From an uncultured bacterium (GTDB lineage Bacteria > Bacillota > Clostridia > Lachnospirales > Lachnospiraceae), in contig CAMTMP010000001.1 of the NCBI GenBank assembly GCA_947073545.1, forward strand, positions 124,001-188,000: a DNA stretch of 64,000 nucleotides, written 5' to 3'. Below, in pieces: positions 1 to 8,833 of this stretch. The stretch's first letter is position 1. The number at the start of each line of letters is the position of its first letter. The position numbers were made by a program, and so were the translations under genes. A model generated the notes under the pieces. The model was given only the letters and a program-made list of their open reading frames with translations, did no database searches and was not told where the DNA came from.

Positions 1-1662
1 CTTGCTTCCGGACAGGGCAACCTTGATGGAGGAGGCGGCAACATGAACCAGGGCACTTCCACCAACTTCTGGTCTCCCGGAAATGACGGGGTAAGGGTAA
101 CGGTGGTGGATGCCCAGTCCGGAGCTGCCGTGAGTACGCCGGTGGATTTCGCCAACCGAAGCCAGTCCTCCGCAATGCTTCATTTTGGCAAGGTGAACAA
201 GATCCAGTACCGGGATGGGGCTTCGCTCTCCTTACAGTCCGGCGTACCCTATAACTGCCGCCAGCCCGCCTATTCCATGCCGGCCATCATAACCAGCAAC
301 AGCCGGCCTGCCACCATTGAAGCCATCAAGCGCTATTTCTGTTCGGAGTATGCCTGCATGATGGTGGCGGATGCCGCAGGTGTCAGCTATGAGCGTATGC
401 TGTCAGGAGAATATAAGATCCTTTTAGAACCCATTGCCTACGTCACTTTTAACGGGGCAAAATACGCCTTTACGGCAACGGAGGCGGCACTCTATGACCA
501 GCTCTCCGGCGGCTCCCTGCGGAGTAAGCTGCCCTCGGTAGCGTTCCAGAATCTCCCCCTGGCCCTGTTCCTGGAATACAGCGACCTTGGATTTCCGGCC
601 TGGGGCGGAAGCAGGCGGGGAATACAGTCCAATGCGGATATCATAAACGCCCTGGGAGTCGGCATTGTCTGGTTTGAAGAAACGGAAGAACCCGGCGGGG
701 AGATCGAAGCGCCGGATGTGGAATACCGGGTGGATACAGATGTGATCACTGCCATCCGTCTGCAGACGAACGGGCGGCTGACTCCGGACAACCCGGCAAC
801 GGTCACCTTCCATATCATGGGAAGGAGCTACACCGTCCGGAACATTGTCATACCAGCCCACGACTCTCAGCTGGTATGGGTGAAATGGCACACGCCCCCT
901 GCACCCCAGACCATTACCATCACGGTGACGTTAAGCAGCGGCTTTACCGCCCAGGATACCTTTGTGGCGAAAATTGTGGACTTAAATGAAAAGATACCGC
1001 CTGACCCTTTGGCTACGGACATCAATCCCGGTTATTCTGTCCCTGCCCTCCCGGTGAACCCACAGAAACTCAGTGCAGGCTGGGGCGTCTGGAGCTGTCA
1101 CTGGGTTCCAAACTGGCAGTGGCATTCCCACGGATGCAGCAGCTCCTGTTCAGATGACTGCTCCGGAGGACATGGCGAATGGGTGGATGAAGGAGACTGG
1201 GAATATGACTATACCAGCTATTCTGCCTCCATCAGCGGCACCATGACTTTAATGCCGGATGATATCGTGCCGACAGCAAACGGGAAAGACATGAAGAGCG
1301 GGTACGGCGTCAAAACGGAAGTACGGGCCACACTGTCCACAAACTCGCCGGATGGGCACCACAGCAACCCGCAGACTGCCTTTTCCGTATTTCCGGAGTT
1401 TCAGTATAATACCTACCTGCGGCTCCTGCAGCGCGTTTCCAGCGGACGCAGTGCAAAATTTGCCTTCCAGCCCAATGAGTTTTCCACCTATGGGCGCACC
1501 GTGCATTTCACACCGGTATGGTTTCCGGACAGCACAAGCTATGTGGTATATACCCAGGTATGGGACGCATGGACACCGGACGGAATGCTCTCGGTCAACC
1601 TGAATGACTACATCACCATCCACCAGAGCGTGTTTGATGACTGGTATACCAACCGTGAATAG
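1..1662 (+). CDS. Large pilus-locus surface protein, 5' partial
   Basis: The frame is open from the first base, so the start probably lies upstream. An ATG at 43 behind a GGAGG-like run is an alternative, but that run is also a Gly-Gly codon stretch and no signal peptide follows it. I do not recognise the family. The visible 550 or so residues are rich in Thr, Ser, Pro and aromatics with beta-strand-like patterning, typical of extracellular proteins. Around residues 350-380 (counted from the ATG) is a His/Cys/Trp-rich segment with CSSSCSDDCSGGHG, possibly metal-binding or disulfide-bonded. It overlaps the prepilin peptidase gene and heads the pilus operon, so a pilus tip, adhesin or exported substrate is inferred, not shown. 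Confidence 0.7.
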   Translation, partial: LASGQGNLDGGGGNMNQGTSTNFWSPGNDGVRVTVVDAQSGAAVSTPVDFANRSQSSAMLHFGKVNKIQYRDGASLSLQSGVPYNCRQPAYSMPAIITSNSRPATIEAIKRYFCSEYACMMVADAAGVSYERMLSGEYKILLEPIAYVTFNGAKYAFTATEAALYDQLSGGSLRSKLPSVAFQNLPLALFLEYSDLGFPAWGGSRRGIQSNADIINALGVGIVWFEETEEPGGEIEAPDVEYRVDTDVITAIRLQTNGRLTPDNPATVTFHIMGRSYTVRNIVIPAHDSQLVWVKWHTPPAPQTITITVTLSSGFTAQDTFVAKIVDLNEKIPPDPLATDINPGYSVPALPVNPQKLSAGWGVWSCHWVPNWQWHSHGCSSSCSDDCSGGHGEWVDEGDWEYDYTSYSASISGTMTLMPDDIVPTANGKDMKSGYGVKTEVRATLSTNSPDGHHSNPQTAFSVFPEFQYNTYLRLLQRVSSGRSAKFAFQPNEFSTYGRTVHFTPVWFPDSTSYVVYTQVWDAWTPDGMLSVNLNDYITIHQSVFDDWYTNRE

Positions 1663-2128
1663 CCATATTCTTTTTGTTTATGAGCTGCTGGCCTTTGCGT
1701 GCATCGCTGGATTTGCCGCATACGACCTGAAAAAGAAGCGGGTGTCCGACCGGGTGCTCCTGCTTTTCCTTCCCTTTGCCCTTGCTGCGCCCATGATCCG
1801 CACAGGTGCATTCGGAACCGCCCTTCTGCCGCTTTTATTTTTATACTCTTTTATGGGGGCGGCAGCAGGCTTTGTGATCTTACTGACCGCCGCAATGCTG
1901 TCAAGGGAGGGCGCCGGCATCGGGGGCGGGGATATCAAGCTGGCAGCAGTCATGGGATTTATCTACGGCCCTGCCCGTATGCTGACTGTCCTGCTTATTG
2001 CCTCCGGCCTTGCGGCCTGTGTTTCTCTGGCAGTAAAGTGCCGGAAAAAAAATGAAATGCTCTCTCTTCCCTTTGTGCCGTTCCTGATGGCCGGAAGCCT
2101 GGCCGTTACAGTAACTGCAATCCTATAA
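1655..2128 (+). CDS. A24 prepilin peptidase (TadV/CpaA-like)
   Basis: Short integral membrane aspartyl protease of the TadV/CpaA type, expected to cleave the leader of Flp-like prepilins. The protein is almost entirely hydrophobic with about five or six membrane segments. The two family aspartates are present: one in AAYDLKKKRVSD near residue 25 and one in GIGGGDIKL near residue 90 (the GxGD motif). Length of about 157 residues matches the minimal Tad peptidases that lack the N-methylase domain. I chose GTG 1655 because it overlaps the previous stop by 8 bp. ATG 1637 and ATG 1604 are in frame, but no start has a clear ribosome site. Confidence 0.85.
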   Translation: MNSHILFVYELLAFACIAGFAAYDLKKKRVSDRVLLLFLPFALAAPMIRTGAFGTALLPLLFLYSFMGAAAGFVILLTAAMLSREGAGIGGGDIKLAAVMGFIYGPARMLTVLLIASGLAACVSLAVKCRKKNEMLSLPFVPFLMAGSLAVTVTAIL

Positions 2129-2215
2129 CTTTATCTGCCTTATGGAATCACACCATCTGCCTTACCCGGCAGAACCAGCGGCAGATCCATATTTTAAATG
2201 ACAGGAGTGAAAAAC

Positions 2216-3100
2216 ATGAAACTGAATAACCGCTTTATCTTCGGCCTGCTCAGTATCCTGCTGGCAGCCGCTATCGCCTTTGTCGCCCTGCCCACCATTG
2301 CCAGGCAGACCAATGGCAAGACTGAGATTGTCCGGATCACAAAACCCGTGCTGAAAGGAGAACAGCTCTCAGCGGACAATACAGAGACTGTGGAAGTCGG
2401 GAGCTACAACCTGCCTCCCAATATCGCCCATTCCTTCAGTGATGTGAAAGGACTTTATGCCACCGCAGACTTATCCCAGGGAGACTATATCCTGACTTCC
2501 AAGATCAGCACTGTCCCGGTCTCCTCGGATGTGGCTTTAAACAATATCCCCTCTGGGAAAGTAGCCATTTCCCTGACCGTTAAGACACTGGCTTCCGGTC
2601 TGTCTGACAAACTGCAGCCGGGCGACATCATCCGTATATACCATTTCCTGGATGTGGCGGAGGAAGTTCCGGAGCTACGCTTCGTCCGGGTGCTTTCCGT
2701 CACAGATGCCAAAGGTGTCAACGTGGACAACGCAAAGGAACCGGTGGAGGATGAGGAAAAGCAGCAGTCCGCTACCATCACGGTGCTGGCAAGTCCGGAA
2801 CAGGCACGGGTCATCACCTCCCTGGAAAATGACGGGGTTGCCCATGTGGCCCTGATCTCCCGGGGCAATGAAAAGCTGGCAGAGGAACTCCTGACAGAAC
2901 AGGAAACGATTCTGCAGGAAATCTATTTCCCGGAGCCTTCAGAAGAGGAAACGGAGGATATGGCAGAGGAAGGAGAAGCTGAGGGTTCCGAAACCGGCAA
3001 TGCGGAAGAAAACGGGGAAGAATCTGATTCTGCTGAAGAAAATGAAACCGGAAACAGCAGCAAAAATGGTTCAGAAAATAATCCGGACAACAAGACCTGA
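2216..3100 (+). CDS. cpaB: CpaB/RcpC-type pilus assembly protein, SAF domain
   Basis: Probable Flp pilus assembly protein. An N-terminal membrane helix (residues about 7-30) is followed by a SAF-like region with VLKGEQLSADN and the typical GDYI and LQPGDIIRIY segments. The last 60 residues are a low-complexity acidic tail rich in Glu, Asp, Ser and Asn. In Gram-negatives CpaB helps the secretin; in Firmicutes, which lack an outer membrane, the role is unclear. ATG 2216 is preferred over ATG 2198 because AGGAGTG lies 8 nt upstream of it. The gene sits between the prepilin peptidase and TadZ, the usual Tad order. Confidence 0.85.
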   Translation: MKLNNRFIFGLLSILLAAAIAFVALPTIARQTNGKTEIVRITKPVLKGEQLSADNTETVEVGSYNLPPNIAHSFSDVKGLYATADLSQGDYILTSKISTVPVSSDVALNNIPSGKVAISLTVKTLASGLSDKLQPGDIIRIYHFLDVAEEVPELRFVRVLSVTDAKGVNVDNAKEPVEDEEKQQSATITVLASPEQARVITSLENDGVAHVALISRGNEKLAEELLTEQETILQEIYFPEPSEEETEDMAEEGEAEGSETGNAEENGEESDSAEENETGNSSKNGSENNPDNKT

Positions 3101-3128
3101 CCGCAGGCAGAAAGGAGGAATGGTTTCC

Positions 3129-3983
3129 ATGTCCAAAATAATCACGGTCTGGGGCAGCCCCGGCAGCGGCAAATCCATGTTCTGCTGTATCCTTGCCAAA
3201 GCGCTGACCCGTGACAAACGAAAGGCCATCATCATAAGCGGGGAGCCTGGCATCCCTATGCTCCCGGTCTGGCTCCCGGAGCAGATCACCACCACTGCCG
3301 TTTCCATCGGGCAGGTGCTGACCAGTGTGGAGATCGATACGTCCCTGGTAGCCAGCCATGTAACGGTGCTGAAAAATTATCCCTATATCGGCCTTATGGG
3401 ATACTGTGCCGGAGAGAACCCGTTAAGCTATCCGGAAACAGATTACCAGATGGTTTTACAGCTTATTTCCTCTGCAAAAAGGCTGGTGGATTATGTCATC
3501 CTGGACTGTGGTTCTGCTATGACCAACGTATTCACACCGGCCGCCATTGAATCCGGGGATCTGGTACTTCGTATTGTGACTCCGGATCTGAAGGGCATCA
3601 ATTACCTGAAAGCCCACCAGCCTCTGCTGGCGGACGGGCGTTTCCACTACCATGAGCACATGACCTTTGCAGGCATGGCCCGCCCTTTCCACGCCTTTGA
3701 TGAAATGGGATATATCATCGGCGGGTTTGACGGCCTGCTGCCTTATGGGAAGGAAATTGACCGCTGTGCCACCGAAGGGGGCATGTTCCAGGCCATCAAA
3801 TACTGCAACTCCAAATATACTGCATCCTTAAATAAGGTCCTGGATGCCCTGGAGCAGATGGAAGCTGCAGAGCGTCAGGAAGAGGAAGCTTATGAGGCGG
3901 AATATGAAGACAGTGAATACGGAGAGGAGGAAGATGAACAGGACTGGGAAGATGGATACAGGGAGGTAGACAGTGATGAATAA
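3129..3983 (+). CDS. TadZ/CpaE-like P-loop ATPase
   Basis: MinD/ParA-related ATPase that in Tad systems positions the pilus machine at the pole. A Walker A loop GSPGSGKS lies at residues 9-16, and YVILDCGSA near residue 120 fits the second conserved acidic motif. The core of about 230 residues is followed by a strongly acidic Glu/Asp/Tyr tail. The in-frame ORF extends back to 3000, but AAAGGAGG at 3111-3118 points to ATG 3129 (spacing about 10). ATG 3120 would be too close. It overlaps cpaF by 8 bp, which suggests translational coupling. Confidence 0.85.
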   Translation: MSKIITVWGSPGSGKSMFCCILAKALTRDKRKAIIISGEPGIPMLPVWLPEQITTTAVSIGQVLTSVEIDTSLVASHVTVLKNYPYIGLMGYCAGENPLSYPETDYQMVLQLISSAKRLVDYVILDCGSAMTNVFTPAAIESGDLVLRIVTPDLKGINYLKAHQPLLADGRFHYHEHMTFAGMARPFHAFDEMGYIIGGFDGLLPYGKEIDRCATEGGMFQAIKYCNSKYTASLNKVLDALEQMEAAERQEEEAYEAEYEDSEYGEEEDEQDWEDGYREVDSDE

Positions 3984-5391
3984 CTTAAATGATATTTTCT
4001 TTGCCCCCACGGAAAACGGCGCCCTGACCTATGAGCAGGTACTGGAGGATGTACAGCGCTACTTTTCCGAAAACCATGCCTCCACCATAGCCGGTGCCGG
4101 AGAAAATGATTCAGAGCGTGCCGTCACCGTACTAAAAGAGCTGATGGTACAGTATCTGGTCAAGCGCAAGTACGCTGTCAAGGGACTTACTACAGAGCAG
4201 CTCTGCGCCAGGCTTTATGAAGACATGGCCGGCTACTCCTTCCTGAAGAAATGGATCTACCAGCCCGGCGTGGAGGAAGTGAACATCAACGCATATAACG
4301 ACATCGAGGTCATCATGAACAGCGGGCGCAGCATCAAGATCCCTGATAAATTTTCTTCCCCTCAGCATTCCATTGATGTTGTGCGGCGTATGCTGAACGC
4401 CTGCGGCATGGTCATTGACGATACCATGCCATCGGTCATCGGTTTCCTTGATAAAAATATCCGTATCTCTGTGGATAAAACGCCCATCGTGGATTCAGAG
4501 GTGGGGATCAATGCCTCCATCCGTATCGTCAACCAGAATACGGTCTCAGAGGAAAAGCTCCTGGATTCCGGGAGCGCCACGCCGGAGATGCTCCATTTCC
4601 TGACCTCCTGCATCCGCTATGGGGTTTCCGTGTGCATTGCCGGTTCCACCGGTTCCGGAAAGACGACCATCATGGCATGGCTCTTATCCAACGTCCCAAA
4701 CAACCGCCGCCTTATCACCATAGAGGAAGGCAGCCGGGAGTTTGACCTGGTAAAACGGGATGATGAGGGAAATATTTTAAACTCCGTGGTGCATCTGCTC
4801 ACAAGGCCCCATGAGAACCCTTCCATGAACATCAACCAGGATTTCCTTCTGGAACGGGTACTGCGAAAGCATCCGGATGTGATCGGCGTAGGGGAAATGC
4901 GGTCAGCAGCGGAAAGCCTGTCGGCAGCCGAAAGCTCCCGTACCGGCCATACGGTCTGCACCACCATCCACTCCAACTCCTGTGAGAGTACCTACCGCCG
5001 TATGATGACTCTTGCCAAACGGAAGTATAACATGGACGATTCCATCCTGATGCAGATCATGGTGGAAGCCTACCCGGTGGTAGTGTTTACCAAGCAGCTG
5101 GAAGACCGTTCCCGGAAGATCATGGAAATCATCGAGGGGGAAGATTACCTGGATGGGAAACTGCTGTACCGTTCCCTCTATAAATACGAAGTAGTGGATA
5201 ACGTAACGGATGAACATGGAAGCGCCCACGTAGTAGGCCACCACCGCAAGATGGAAACCATGTCAGAAACATTAAAAAAACGGCTTTTAGATAATGGGAT
5301 TTCCTACAAAGAACTGCAGGAATTCTCAGACGGCGGAATGTCTGCGAAAGAAACACCCCGAAAAAAGCCATCCGGAAGGGAGGTGAAATAA
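3976..5391 (+). CDS. cpaF: CpaF/TadA secretion ATPase
   Basis: Hexameric type II/IV secretion ATPase that powers pilus assembly. It has the all-alpha N-terminal region, then FLKKWIYQPGVEEVNINAYND leading into the core. Walker A is GSTGSGKT (about residues 223-230) and the Walker B region HPDVIGVGEMRSA (about 299-311), with the His box THSN-like segment TIHSNSCEST following. The 472-residue length is usual. ATG 3976 is used; GTG 3973 is one codon upstream and shares the same GGGAGG site. It overlaps tadZ and is followed directly by tadB, so the motor and its membrane platform are made together. Confidence 0.93.
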   Translation: MNNLNDIFFAPTENGALTYEQVLEDVQRYFSENHASTIAGAGENDSERAVTVLKELMVQYLVKRKYAVKGLTTEQLCARLYEDMAGYSFLKKWIYQPGVEEVNINAYNDIEVIMNSGRSIKIPDKFSSPQHSIDVVRRMLNACGMVIDDTMPSVIGFLDKNIRISVDKTPIVDSEVGINASIRIVNQNTVSEEKLLDSGSATPEMLHFLTSCIRYGVSVCIAGSTGSGKTTIMAWLLSNVPNNRRLITIEEGSREFDLVKRDDEGNILNSVVHLLTRPHENPSMNINQDFLLERVLRKHPDVIGVGEMRSAAESLSAAESSRTGHTVCTTIHSNSCESTYRRMMTLAKRKYNMDDSILMQIMVEAYPVVVFTKQLEDRSRKIMEIIEGEDYLDGKLLYRSLYKYEVVDNVTDEHGSAHVVGHHRKMETMSETLKKRLLDNGISYKELQEFSDGGMSAKETPRKKPSGREVK

Positions 5392-6324
5392 TTGCACTGG
5401 ATCTATCTTATTTGTTTTACGCTGCTGAGTGCCGGATTCCTTGCGCTCTTTGAAGTACGCCCACGGGATTTTACGGATGTTATTTTCAATACAGGAAGGA
5501 AGACGGCAACCCTCTCAGATGAGCTGAACGTACTGATGGGAACGCCTGCAAAAGGATTTTTTAATCAGGATTATGAGATCAAACAGATCTTAAAGGATAC
5601 CGGACGGGCCGACCGCTATGAGGCAGTTACCCGGCTGACCCTGATTCTTTTTGCGGTGGGAGCAGTCCTTGCACTTCTGATAGGCAACGTATATCTGGTT
5701 CCTATCCTGGGCATCGGTTTCTCTCTCCTGCCCATGTGGTATCTCCGCAGTACGGCGGCCAGCTATAAAAAACACCTGAACGAGGAATTGGAAACGGCTA
5801 TCTCCATCGTCACCACTTCCTACCTGCGGACGGAGGATCTGCTCCGCTCCGTAAGGGAGAACCTGCCTTATATCAATGAGCCCATCAAGGCGAACTTTGA
5901 GGCATTTGTATATGAAAGCGAACTGATCAACGCCAATATGACCAGTGCTATCAATTCCCTGAAAATGAAGATCCCCAACCGGGTCTTTCACGAATGGGCC
6001 AATATCCTGATCCAGTGCCAGTCGGACCGTTCCATGAAAAATACGCTGCCGACCATCGTGCAGAAATTTTCCGATGTCCGTGTGGTGCAGTCGGAGCTGG
6101 AGGCCATGATGCAGGGACCCAGGCGGGAGGCCATTACCATGATGTTTCTGGTCATTGCCAACGTCCCTCTGTTGTATTTCCTCAACAAGGACTGGTTTCA
6201 TACCCTGATCTACACTACACCGGGCAAGATTGCTCTGGCGATCTGTGCAGCCATTATTCTGTTTGCACTGACGCAGATCATGAAACTCAGCAAGCCCATT
6301 GAGTATGGAGGTGACGGCACATGA
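5392..6324 (+). CDS. tadB: TadB-like T2SS-F inner membrane platform protein
   Basis: Polytopic membrane protein of the type II secretion F family, which forms with TadC the platform on which CpaF acts. Membrane segments lie near the N terminus, around residues 80-120, and two near the C terminus (about 245-300). The F domain is between them (VTTSYLRTEDLLRSV and the basic MMQGPRREA stretch). The start is TTG 5392, placed right after the cpaF stop, with GGGAGGTG about 6 nt upstream. It ends in an ATGA overlap with tadC. Confidence 0.88.
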   Translation: MHWIYLICFTLLSAGFLALFEVRPRDFTDVIFNTGRKTATLSDELNVLMGTPAKGFFNQDYEIKQILKDTGRADRYEAVTRLTLILFAVGAVLALLIGNVYLVPILGIGFSLLPMWYLRSTAASYKKHLNEELETAISIVTTSYLRTEDLLRSVRENLPYINEPIKANFEAFVYESELINANMTSAINSLKMKIPNRVFHEWANILIQCQSDRSMKNTLPTIVQKFSDVRVVQSELEAMMQGPRREAITMMFLVIANVPLLYFLNKDWFHTLIYTTPGKIALAICAAIILFALTQIMKLSKPIEYGGDGT

Positions 6325-7199
6325 CACTGTTAGCACTGATCGCTATCATCTTTTTTGGCTTCGCAGTCTACAATCTGTCCACAGCCTTCGCGGACATTCC
6401 TACCAGCAAAACATCTAAAATGATGATGCTGGCCCGGAAACAGCAGGGAACGAAAAAGGAACAGCTCCTGGATGTGTATATCACGAAAATCGCCGGACTG
6501 TTCGCCCCTTACCTGCGGCTGGACAAGTTAAAAAGAAATAAACTGCAGGCAGCGCTCAACATTGCCGGACTGGAGCTGACCCCGGAAGTTTACACAGCCA
6601 GGGCATGGGTAACCGCCGGAGCTGTCGGGCTTAGTGCCATCCCTCTGGCGTTCCTGATACCACTTTTTGTACCAGTTCTGATCGGAACGGCCGTAGCATT
6701 ATGGTTTTCTACCTATTATGCGGCATTTGATTTTGTAAAAAAGCGGCGCAGGCTCATTGAAGCGGAAATCCCCCGCTTTGCCCTGACCATTGGACAAAAT
6801 CTGGAAAACGACCGGGATGTGCTGAAAATACTGACTTCCTACCGCAGAGTAGCTGGCCGGGATTTTGGCGCTGAACTGGACCAGACCATAGCAGACATGA
6901 AGACCGGCAATTACGAAAATGCCCTCATCCGCTTTGAAACCCGTATCGGGAGTCCTATGCTCTCGGATGTGGTGCGGGGTCTGGTCGGCGTTCTGCGTGG
7001 GGATGACCAGCGTATGTACTTCAAAATGATCTGTTTCGACATGAGGCAGATTGAACAGAACAACCTGAAAAAAGAAGCAGCCAAACGGCCGAAAAAAATC
7101 CAGCGGTACTCTATGATGATGCTGATCTGTATCATGATCATCTACCTGGTAGTCCTCTGTACGGAAGTTCTAAGCTCCCTTGGCGCATTCTTTGGATAA
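6321..7199 (+). CDS. tadC: TadC-like T2SS-F inner membrane platform protein
   Basis: Second T2SS-F type platform protein. It has an N-terminal membrane helix, a hydrophobic double segment at about residues 95-140, a cytoplasmic F-domain region (PRFALTIGQNLENDRDVLK and the basic KKEAAKRPKKIQRYS stretch) and a C-terminal membrane hairpin ending LSSLGAFFG. The ATG overlaps the tadB stop as ATGA, with GGAGGTG upstream. TadB, TadC and CpaF together form a complete minimal Tad motor and platform. Confidence 0.87.
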   Translation: MTLLALIAIIFFGFAVYNLSTAFADIPTSKTSKMMMLARKQQGTKKEQLLDVYITKIAGLFAPYLRLDKLKRNKLQAALNIAGLELTPEVYTARAWVTAGAVGLSAIPLAFLIPLFVPVLIGTAVALWFSTYYAAFDFVKKRRRLIEAEIPRFALTIGQNLENDRDVLKILTSYRRVAGRDFGAELDQTIADMKTGNYENALIRFETRIGSPMLSDVVRGLVGVLRGDDQRMYFKMICFDMRQIEQNNLKKEAAKRPKKIQRYSMMMLICIMIIYLVVLCTEVLSSLGAFFG

Positions 7200-7330
7200 A
7201 CGCAGACCGGTTTTTATGGAAAGGAGGCGGTCACTTGTACCCCAGCAGTTTTCCTTAGCGCAGCATTTTACAGCAGTCCATAGACAACGCCGTCCTTCCA
7301 CGGCAGAAAGAATACAGACAGGAGTTGCCC

Positions 7331-7480
7331 ATGAACAGACACAGAAAACATCCCCTGCCCTCTGCGGCAGAAGCAGAAAAACAGCGGTTCCGCCGGCTGC
7401 TCCGCCAAAAACCTGCGCTCTATCCGGACAGGCCAAAGGGCAGAAAAGACAGACGGAAAAGACCAATCAGGCGGCCTTAA
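7331..7480 (+). CDS. Small basic ORF, possibly the 3' part of a gene interrupted by TAG
   Basis: A 49-residue, very basic protein (PDRPKGRKDRRKRPIRRP at the C terminus) starting at ATG 7331 with ACAGGAG upstream. The same frame extends upstream without a break to TTG 7235, which sits behind a perfect AAAGGAGG site, except for one amber codon at 7256-7258. The whole could therefore be an 81-codon gene with a nonsense mutation, or the short form may be the real product. It lies between tadC and the pilin-like gene. No function is recognised. A 113-residue alternative frame at 7180-7521 has no ribosome site. Confidence 0.4.
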   Translation: MNRHRKHPLPSAAEAEKQRFRRLLRQKPALYPDRPKGRKDRRKRPIRRP

Positions 7481-7530
7481 AAAGCCGGTATTGTATCCCT
7501 GTAACCATACATAAAAAATAGGAGGTTTCC

Positions 7531-7752
7531 ATGAGAAAAATCACAACCTGTATCCGTAACAAAGCAAACCATTTCATCATCCGTGCCCGGATGGCAGTCT
7601 CCAATCAGCGTGGGGATTTCTATATCTCGGATGCCGTGAAGATTATCATTGCAGTAGTGCTGGGCGCTCTGCTCCTGGCGGCGCTTACCCTGATCTTCAA
7701 TGATACGGTCATCCCCAGGATCACGCGGGAGATTGAAGGACTGTTCGGATAA
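7531..7752 (+). CDS. DUF6133-family pilin-like peptide
   Basis: 73-residue protein: a basic N-terminal region of about 25 residues, then NQRGDFYISDAVK, a single hydrophobic helix of about 20 residues (IIIAVVLGALLLAALTLIF) and a short polar tail. This is the layout of DUF6133 proteins and resembles a Flp-type prepilin: positively charged leader, Gly at a possible cleavage site, hydrophobic helix. The canonical Glu at +5 is not present; an Asp stands at +6 after the Gly. It is the last gene of the pilus operon, has GGAGG upstream and is followed by a strong terminator. It is the best candidate substrate for the prepilin peptidase and CpaF motor here. Confidence 0.75.
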   Translation: MRKITTCIRNKANHFIIRARMAVSNQRGDFYISDAVKIIIAVVLGALLLAALTLIFNDTVIPRITREIEGLFG

Positions 7753-7773
7753 TACAACGGAATAAAAACTTTC

Positions 7774-7815
7774 GGGGCCAGGCCGCAGAATTTTGCGTCT
7801 GGCCCTCCTTTTTTA
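7774..7815 (+). terminator. Rho-independent terminator of the pilus operon
   Basis: GGGCCAG-GC-CGCA pairs with TGCG-TC-TGGCCC around an AATTT-like loop and is followed by CCTTTTTTATTTTT. It lies 20 bp after the DUF6133 stop and closes the Tad operon. Confidence 0.85.
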
Positions 7816-7988
7816 TTTTTATAAGGGATTTTTGAAAGAACTGATTGAACTTTATAAAAATTTAAGAATTTTTTAGTTCAAATTGGCCATTTAGGGATTT
7901 CAAAAGGTGGGTAATGAAAGTGAGCAGATATCTACACCTTCATTACAGATGATTTTCAATTCAAATGATTCATGTGTGCAGGAGGTGA

Positions 7989-8345
7989 ATGAAATTGAAT
8001 CAAAAAAAGTGTACTATTTATCCTTTTTTAAAAGCAGTACGCGGCTGTTGGCACAACGCCCTGTTTATCAAATGCAACCATACTGTCTGCCCTCACGGCC
8101 AGTCTCCCCCCTGTGAAGGATTCCTGATGGCTGTGGATGCAGACGGCTCTCCGATCCTTATGCCTGCGAAAGTCTTACAGCAGCTGTCCGGGGAATCTAT
8201 CGAACCGGAAAGCTGTCAGGCTGTGATAGGTAAACGAACCTTTGAGAGCGTATACGGCCTGTATATCGAGTGGCACACCGTATCTTCCACAGGCTGCCCG
8301 CTCATGGAACTATGTCGGGCCTCTGATAAATACCATTGCTTCTGA
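7989..8345 (+). CDS. Hypothetical protein
   Basis: 118-residue protein with no family I recognise. It has six cysteines, including CNHTVCPHGQSPPC in the first half, which could bind a metal. GGAGG lies just 3 nt before ATG 7989. TTG 7995 in the same frame would have better spacing (9 nt), so either start is possible. It is the first gene after the pilus terminator, in an AT-rich region likely to hold a promoter, and is followed closely by the zinc-finger gene at 8402. Confidence 0.6.
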   Translation: MKLNQKKCTIYPFLKAVRGCWHNALFIKCNHTVCPHGQSPPCEGFLMAVDADGSPILMPAKVLQQLSGESIEPESCQAVIGKRTFESVYGLYIEWHTVSSTGCPLMELCRASDKYHCF

Positions 8346-8401
8346 AAAAGGAAAATGAAAGAAATCAAATCTGCCATAAATGGCAGGAACGGAGGTGGCA
8401 A

Positions 8402-8818
8402 ATGAAAACCATGAAAAAATATAACCTGAAATGTCCTTACTGCGGCTCTCCGGCCATCTGCCGGCCTGCCAGCACCGTCTACGGGGCGGATACCATTGAC
8501 CGGAAAAGCTATCTGTATGTCTGCTCCCGCTGGCCCGCCTGTGACGCCTATGTAAGCGCCCATAAAAAGGACCGGAAACCCATGGGAACCATGGCAGACC
8601 GCAGGCTGCGGCGCAAGCGTATCCTGGCACACCGGGCGTTAGAAAAGCTGCGGATAGAACGGCATATGGACAAATGGGCGGTCTACGTATGGCTCCAGGC
8701 AAAACTGGGGCTTGATGAAAGCCAGGCCCATATCGGCATGTTTTCAGAAGAGATGTGTGAACGGGTTATTACCCTGTGCCGCTCCCCCGCAGACCCGGAC
8801 AGCGGCATGGCGGCATGA
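8402..8818 (+). CDS. Zinc-finger-containing protein (PF11672-like)
   Basis: 138-residue protein of the mobile-element zinc-finger family: LKCPYCGSPA at residues about 9-18, a second Cys pair VCSRWPACDAYVSAH around 41-55, then PMGTMADRRLRRKRILAHRALEKL, the conserved helix that follows the finger. The C-terminal half resembles a short helical DNA- or RNA-binding module. ATG 8402 has GGAGGTG 7 nt upstream; the ORF also extends back to 8336 without a ribosome site. It is followed within 16 bp by a sigma-like gene. The function is unknown; nucleic-acid binding is inferred. Confidence 0.75.
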   Translation: MKTMKKYNLKCPYCGSPAICRPASTVYGADTIDRKSYLYVCSRWPACDAYVSAHKKDRKPMGTMADRRLRRKRILAHRALEKLRIERHMDKWAVYVWLQAKLGLDESQAHIGMFSEEMCERVITLCRSPADPDSGMAA

Positions 8819-8833
8819 AAGGAGGCGGTATTT

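Noticed and set aside
7180-7521. 113-residue reading frame between tadC and the pilin-like gene
   Set aside because: It overlaps tadC, has no ribosome site and low-complexity composition. The competing frame at 7235-7480 has two good ribosome sites.
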